Assembly (NCBI GenBank): GCA_942492855.1
Contig: OW818647.1
Span: forward strand, 2,914,001-2,978,000
Source of the DNA: G963677485 sp942492855
GTDB taxonomy: Bacteria > Armatimonadota > HRBIN16
Direction of reading: 5' to 3'
DNA length: 64,000 nt
In this document: in pieces, positions 60,300 through 64,000 of the stretch
How the letters are laid out: each line of letters starts with the position of its first letter
How positions within the stretch are numbered: the stretch's first letter is position 1
Position numbers and translations under genes: made by a program
Notes under the pieces: model-generated
What the model was told of the DNA's origin: nothing
The model's input: only the letters and a program-made list of their open reading frames with translations
Databases searched by the model: none

Positions 60300-63122
60300 G
60301 TGAAATATAGCAAAATAGTGCAGCGATGCTTGTCACTGGTAATCATGATGGCGACTATGTCGGTATACGCACAAACTGGGACCATCGAAACCTGGGGAAT
60401 ACAGAGTATAGCACCGGGTGAATTGTCAGGTTTCACACAAATCTCTGGTGGTACTCAACATTCAGCCGGGCTGAAAGCTGACGGAACGGTAGTCTGTTGG
60501 GGTTACAACGGTAATGGTCAGTGCGATGTACCGGCTCCAAACACAGGGTTCATTTCGGTATCTGCTGCGAGATATCATACTGTCGGATTGAAAAAGGATG
60601 GCACGGTGGTCTCCTGGGGAGCGAACTATTATGGACTACTCATAACCCCAAGTCCTAACCAGGATTTCGTCGCGATATCCGCAGGCGACACACATACCAT
60701 GGGACTGAAGCGTAATGGATCCGTCGTTTGTTGGGGATATAACGTGGATGGCCGATGCAACATACCAGCCCCTAACAGTAACTTCATCGCCATTGCAGCA
60801 GGAGGTCTGCATTCAGCAGGCTTAAAATCTGATGGATCGATCATCTGCTGGGGTGATAACTACGATGGCCAGTGTTTAACACCTTCCCCCAACACGGACT
60901 TCATCGCGGTCGCCGCCGGTTACTTCCACACCGTTGGACTGAAGCGAAACGGCACAGTGGTCTGTTGGGGCATCAACCAGGATGGGCAGTGCAACATACC
61001 ATCACCTAACCAGGGATTTGTAGCAATCTCGGCTATGGACCATGGCACAACTGCAATAAGAAGCGATGGTTCGGTGGTTTCCTGGGGAGCAGGTGGTGAC
61101 CACCAAGGGAACATTATGGCACCCAACCATGATTTCACCGCCGTTACTTCATCGATGATGCACTCCATTGGGTTACAGGGGAACGGATCCATCGTCTGCT
61201 GGGGAGATAACCATTTTGGCCAAAGCAGTGTGCCAACACCAAATCAAGACTTCATAGCCGTTGCTGCCGGCGCAGAACACTCCATTGGACTGAAACGCGA
61301 TGGCAGAGTGGTGGCTTGGGGGGACAACAGCGTTGGTCAGTGTAGTGTTCCTGATCCTAACGAAAACTTCATAGCCCTCGCCGCAGGTGCATCCCACTCA
61401 GCGGCCATAAAAAGAGACAATTCAGTGGTCTGTTGGGGAAGTAATGGCGGTGGGATTTGTAATGTGCCTGCTCCCAACCAAAACTTTATGGCCGTCAAGG
61501 CAGGCAACTATCATACTGTAGGGCTTAAAAGCGACGGTTCAGTCATCTGTTGGGGCATGAATTTCTATGATCAGTGCAGTGTTCCAGAGCCTAACCAGGA
61601 TTTCACTGCTATATCAGCAGGGATACAACATTCCGTTGGCTTAAAGAAGGACGGTTCCGTCATCTGCTGGGGTGATAATTTCAAGGGCCAATGCAGTGTG
61701 CCTATCCCAAACCAGGATTTCATCGCCATCTCGGCAGGCGGGTTCTTCACCGCGGGATTGAAGAAAGATGGTTCGGTGGTTTGCTGGGGCAATAATGATT
61801 TCGATCAGCTCAAACTACCCACTCGTAACACGGATTTCGTAGCTATTGCGACTGGTTACGGTGGTGTAGATGCATTGAGGAGTGACGGATCAGTTGTCTC
61901 CTGGGGTATGAGTGGCGGACCACGCCCCATATCGGTGCCAAATCAGAATTTTACGGGTATCGCCGAAGGAGATAACCATACGGCGGCGTTAGCCAGCGAT
62001 GGGTCGGTTATGTGTTGGGGTGATAATAGTAAAGGGCAGTGTTATGTACCCATTCCCAACCAGGGTTTCACCGCCGTTGCTGTCGGAAAATCCCACACCG
62101 CAGGTTTGAAAAGTGACGGCACAGTGATTTGCTGGGGTGATAACAACAAAGGGCAGAGTGGCCTTCCGGTTCCAAACGCCGAATTCACGGCCATATCAGC
62201 ATCAGGAAGCAATACCGCTGGGCTGAAGTCCGACGGTTCGATTAGCTGCTGGGGTGATAACAGCAGTGGGCAATGCAACGTGCCGGCACCTAACTCGAGC
62301 TATCGCGCGGTGGCCTCGGGCAACGCCCATACCGTAGGTCTGAAGAGCAACGGTACAGTGGTCTGCTGGGGTGACAACAGTTCATTCCAGGCCAGCGTGC
62401 CGGAACCCAACCAGGACTATATCGCAGTAGCTGCCGGAAGCAGCCATTCGGTCGGATTGCGGTCAGACGGTTCAGTAGTCTGTTGGGGTAGTAACAGCAG
62501 TGGACAATGTGACGTGCCATTACCCAACCAGGACTTCGTAGCCATCGCAGCAGGCGGTAACGGCACAGTGGGGCTGAAACGTGACGGCTCAATGGTTAGC
62601 TGGGGCGATAATAGTAAAAACCAAAACATCATACCTATGCCCAACTCTGGATTTATTGCGATATCCGCAGGCGGTAATCGAGTGTCCGCCATCCGCGGTA
62701 CGCGGAACATCAGCGGGCAGGTGCAACTGGGCGGCTTCCTGGCACCGCTGCCATCGCAGCGGTTGACCGCCTGGATCGCGAGTGCATCGGACCCCACGGC
62801 CACGCAGTGCCTCAGCCTGCTGCCGGATGCCAGCGGCAACTACACACTATCCAGCTACCTGCAGCCGCCGTATGACATCCGGGTCAGCAGCCCGCACTTC
62901 CTGACGGCCAAAGCGGCCGGTATCGCCGCAGACCAAAACGCGAACTTCGCACTCACCAACGGCGACGCCGATGGCGATAACCAGGTAAACCTGTTCGACT
63001 TCGTGGTGCTGGACTCCAAGTTCGGCTCCGCCGATTCGATGGCCGATCTGGATGGAAATGGCCAGGTGAACCTGTTCGACTATGTGATCATCGACCAGCA
63101 CTTCGGTGCTCAGGGGGAGTAA
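60300..63122 (+). CDS. Array gene 5: secreted 20-blade RCC1-like protein with dockerin-like tail
   Basis: A 940-residue exported protein. Signal peptide (CLSLVIMMATMSVYAQ), TIETWGIQSI, 19 full RCC1-like units and a closing half-blade, so 20 blades, the only complete member that is not a multiple of seven. Beta-sandwich and dockerin-like loops (DADGDNQVNLFD, DLDGNGQVNLFD) are nearly identical to array gene 1. Blades 16-19 match the last full blades of gene 1 one for one (YRAVASGNAHTVGLK, YIAVAAGSSHSVGLR), indicating shared descent or exchange. GTG 60300 has AAGGGAG upstream. Confidence 0.84.
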   Translation: MKYSKIVQRCLSLVIMMATMSVYAQTGTIETWGIQSIAPGELSGFTQISGGTQHSAGLKADGTVVCWGYNGNGQCDVPAPNTGFISVSAARYHTVGLKKDGTVVSWGANYYGLLITPSPNQDFVAISAGDTHTMGLKRNGSVVCWGYNVDGRCNIPAPNSNFIAIAAGGLHSAGLKSDGSIICWGDNYDGQCLTPSPNTDFIAVAAGYFHTVGLKRNGTVVCWGINQDGQCNIPSPNQGFVAISAMDHGTTAIRSDGSVVSWGAGGDHQGNIMAPNHDFTAVTSSMMHSIGLQGNGSIVCWGDNHFGQSSVPTPNQDFIAVAAGAEHSIGLKRDGRVVAWGDNSVGQCSVPDPNENFIALAAGASHSAAIKRDNSVVCWGSNGGGICNVPAPNQNFMAVKAGNYHTVGLKSDGSVICWGMNFYDQCSVPEPNQDFTAISAGIQHSVGLKKDGSVICWGDNFKGQCSVPIPNQDFIAISAGGFFTAGLKKDGSVVCWGNNDFDQLKLPTRNTDFVAIATGYGGVDALRSDGSVVSWGMSGGPRPISVPNQNFTGIAEGDNHTAALASDGSVMCWGDNSKGQCYVPIPNQGFTAVAVGKSHTAGLKSDGTVICWGDNNKGQSGLPVPNAEFTAISASGSNTAGLKSDGSISCWGDNSSGQCNVPAPNSSYRAVASGNAHTVGLKSNGTVVCWGDNSSFQASVPEPNQDYIAVAAGSSHSVGLRSDGSVVCWGSNSSGQCDVPLPNQDFVAIAAGGNGTVGLKRDGSMVSWGDNSKNQNIIPMPNSGFIAISAGGNRVSAIRGTRNISGQVQLGGFLAPLPSQRLTAWIASASDPTATQCLSLLPDASGNYTLSSYLQPPYDIRVSSPHFLTAKAAGIAADQNANFALTNGDADGDNQVNLFDFVVLDSKFGSADSMADLDGNGQVNLFDYVIIDQHFGAQGE

Positions 63123-63174
63123 GGGATAAGTTAGTGTCCCCAGCGTTATTTCCGGGCTACAAAGGAGTGTATCA

Positions 63175-64000
63175 ATGAGATCAACACGAGTACCGAACAT
63201 AAGCATCTACGGGTGTTGTCTATTATGGATCGTCATATTATCATGCAGTTTACCCCTCCTCGCACAAAATGGCACCGTGGAGGCTTGGGGAACCCGACGA
63301 ATAGTACCTGGAGAGTTGAGCGGATTTACGGCCATCTCAGCCGGCATATTTCATACCATCGGCCTAAAATGTGATGGGTCTGTGACAGGATGGGGATACA
63401 ATGCTTACGGCGAGTGCAACGCGCCCGCGCCAAATCAGGATTTTGTCTCTGTGGCTGCTGGTTATAACTTGTCCGTCGGCCTGAAGCGTGACGGCTCTGT
63501 GGTCTGTTGGGGCATTAATACCTATGGTCAGTGTAACGTGCCGGAACCTAATAGTGACTTCATTGCCGTAGCAACAGGGGGCGACAATGTAGTTGCCCTC
63601 AAACGCGACGGATCGGTAGTCTGTTGGGGCAGCAACGAAAACGGTCAGTGTACGGTGCCATCTCCTAACACAGGATATGTCGCAGTAGCCGCAGGAATAT
63701 CATTCACTGTCGGTTTGAAGAGTGATCACACCGTAGTCTGCTGGGGTACTAATAATAACGGCCAATGTAATGTTCCGGAACCTAACAGTGGCTATACTGC
63801 CATTTCGGCAGGGGGGTACCACTCAGTTGGATTGAGAGCAGATGGGTCGGTCATTGGGTGGGGATCGAACCAGTTTGGCCAATGCACGACACCTTCACCT
63901 AATCATGACTTCGTTGGGGTTTCAGCCGGTGGTTTGCACTCAGTTGGATTGAAACGCGATGGGTCTGTGGCCTGCTGGGGTCACAATGATTATCAGCAGA
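63175..64000 (+). CDS. Array gene 6, N-terminal part, cut by window edge
   Basis: 275 codons are visible; the gene runs off the window. Signal peptide (LLWIVILSCSLPLLAQ) almost as in array gene 3, then TVEAWGTRRIVPGELSG and six full RCC1-like units with a seventh begun. The blades match those of array gene 1 in order (for example GWGYNAYGECNAPAPNQD and CWGSNENGQCTVPSPNTG), so N-terminal blades of gene 1 and signal peptide of gene 3 are combined. ATG 63175 has AAAGGAG upstream. The tail presumably carries the same beta-sandwich and dockerin-like module. Confidence 0.82.
   Translation, partial: MRSTRVPNISIYGCCLLWIVILSCSLPLLAQNGTVEAWGTRRIVPGELSGFTAISAGIFHTIGLKCDGSVTGWGYNAYGECNAPAPNQDFVSVAAGYNLSVGLKRDGSVVCWGINTYGQCNVPEPNSDFIAVATGGDNVVALKRDGSVVCWGSNENGQCTVPSPNTGYVAVAAGISFTVGLKSDHTVVCWGTNNNGQCNVPEPNSGYTAISAGGYHSVGLRADGSVIGWGSNQFGQCTTPSPNHDFVGVSAGGLHSVGLKRDGSVACWGHNDYQQ

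Noticed and set aside
50067..63122. CRISPR array or DNA satellite in the 117-base periodicity
   Set aside because: The periodicity is protein-level: units are in frame, diverged, and encode RCC1-like blades; there are no identical short repeats with unique spacers.

Overview
The window looks like part of a bacterial chromosome with moderate GC content. The organism is probably a free-living bacterium, at least partly anaerobic, that secretes large repeat proteins. The evidence is the N-terminus of a pyruvate:ferredoxin oxidoreductase, a cluster of NifX-like proteins with 4Fe-4S MinD-type ATPases, a TolC/MacAB-type export system that implies two membranes, and many C-terminal dockerin-like calcium-binding tails. 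This gene style reminds me of Armatimonadota or Planctomycetota relatives. There is no rRNA or other marker gene, so the phylum is a guess.

Layout. 1-2.1 kb: 5' end of nifJ and small membrane-protein genes, one probably frameshifted. 2.4-4.3 kb: a tRNA-Gly(CCC), then a secreted seven-blade RCC1-like/dockerin protein, then a 3' partial copy of the same tRNA. 4.4-6.6 kb: an alginate-lyase-like protein, a tandem pair of palindromic repeats, and idi. 6.6-12.3 kb: a PadR regulator diverging from an operon of three NifX-like proteins, two 4Fe-4S ATPases, an MBL-fold enzyme and a 22-residue glycine-rich peptide, followed by a convergent peroxiredoxin. Matching operator-like sites lie between padR and the operon and again in front of the peroxiredoxin. 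12.5-17.8 kb: an FDG-repeat propeller with a dockerin-like tail, a 228-bp inverted-repeat element, a dockerin-tagged alkaline phosphatase and an SGNH hydrolase. 18.1-21.8 kb: cysD, cysNC and a convergent sulfotransferase, so PAPS is made and probably used for sulfation. 21.9-32.4 kb: a BtrH-like protein and two very large TIG/IPT-repeat secreted proteins, one of which ends in an RCC1-like propeller. 32.6-35.5 kb: a GH78-type rhamnosidase. 35.8-44.5 kb: a two-component system divergent from an outer-membrane/adaptor/ABC/permease export operon with two related Gly/Pro/Met-rich exported proteins. 44.8-49.9 kb: three paralogous acyl-CoA synthetases. 50.0-64.0 kb: a same-strand array of at least six giant RCC1-like/dockerin genes behind a near-consensus promoter, running off the end of the window.

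The most unusual part is the RCC1-like family. Its unit is about 39 residues and usually carries a C-x8-C pair. The units add up to 7, 7, 14, 21, 21 and 14 blades in six of the seven complete proteins (20 in the seventh), which fits chains of seven-bladed propellers closed by the N-terminus. One array gene is broken by a single-base frameshift, and its blade count is 21 only when that frameshift is repaired. The C-terminal beta-sandwich plus dockerin-like module is nearly identical in DNA sequence in four of the array genes, which suggests recombination or gene conversion. The second notable system is the PadR-associated NifX/4Fe-4S ATPase cluster, which resembles the orange-protein (ORP) loci of anaerobes but appears to use PadR control and to share an operator with a peroxiredoxin.
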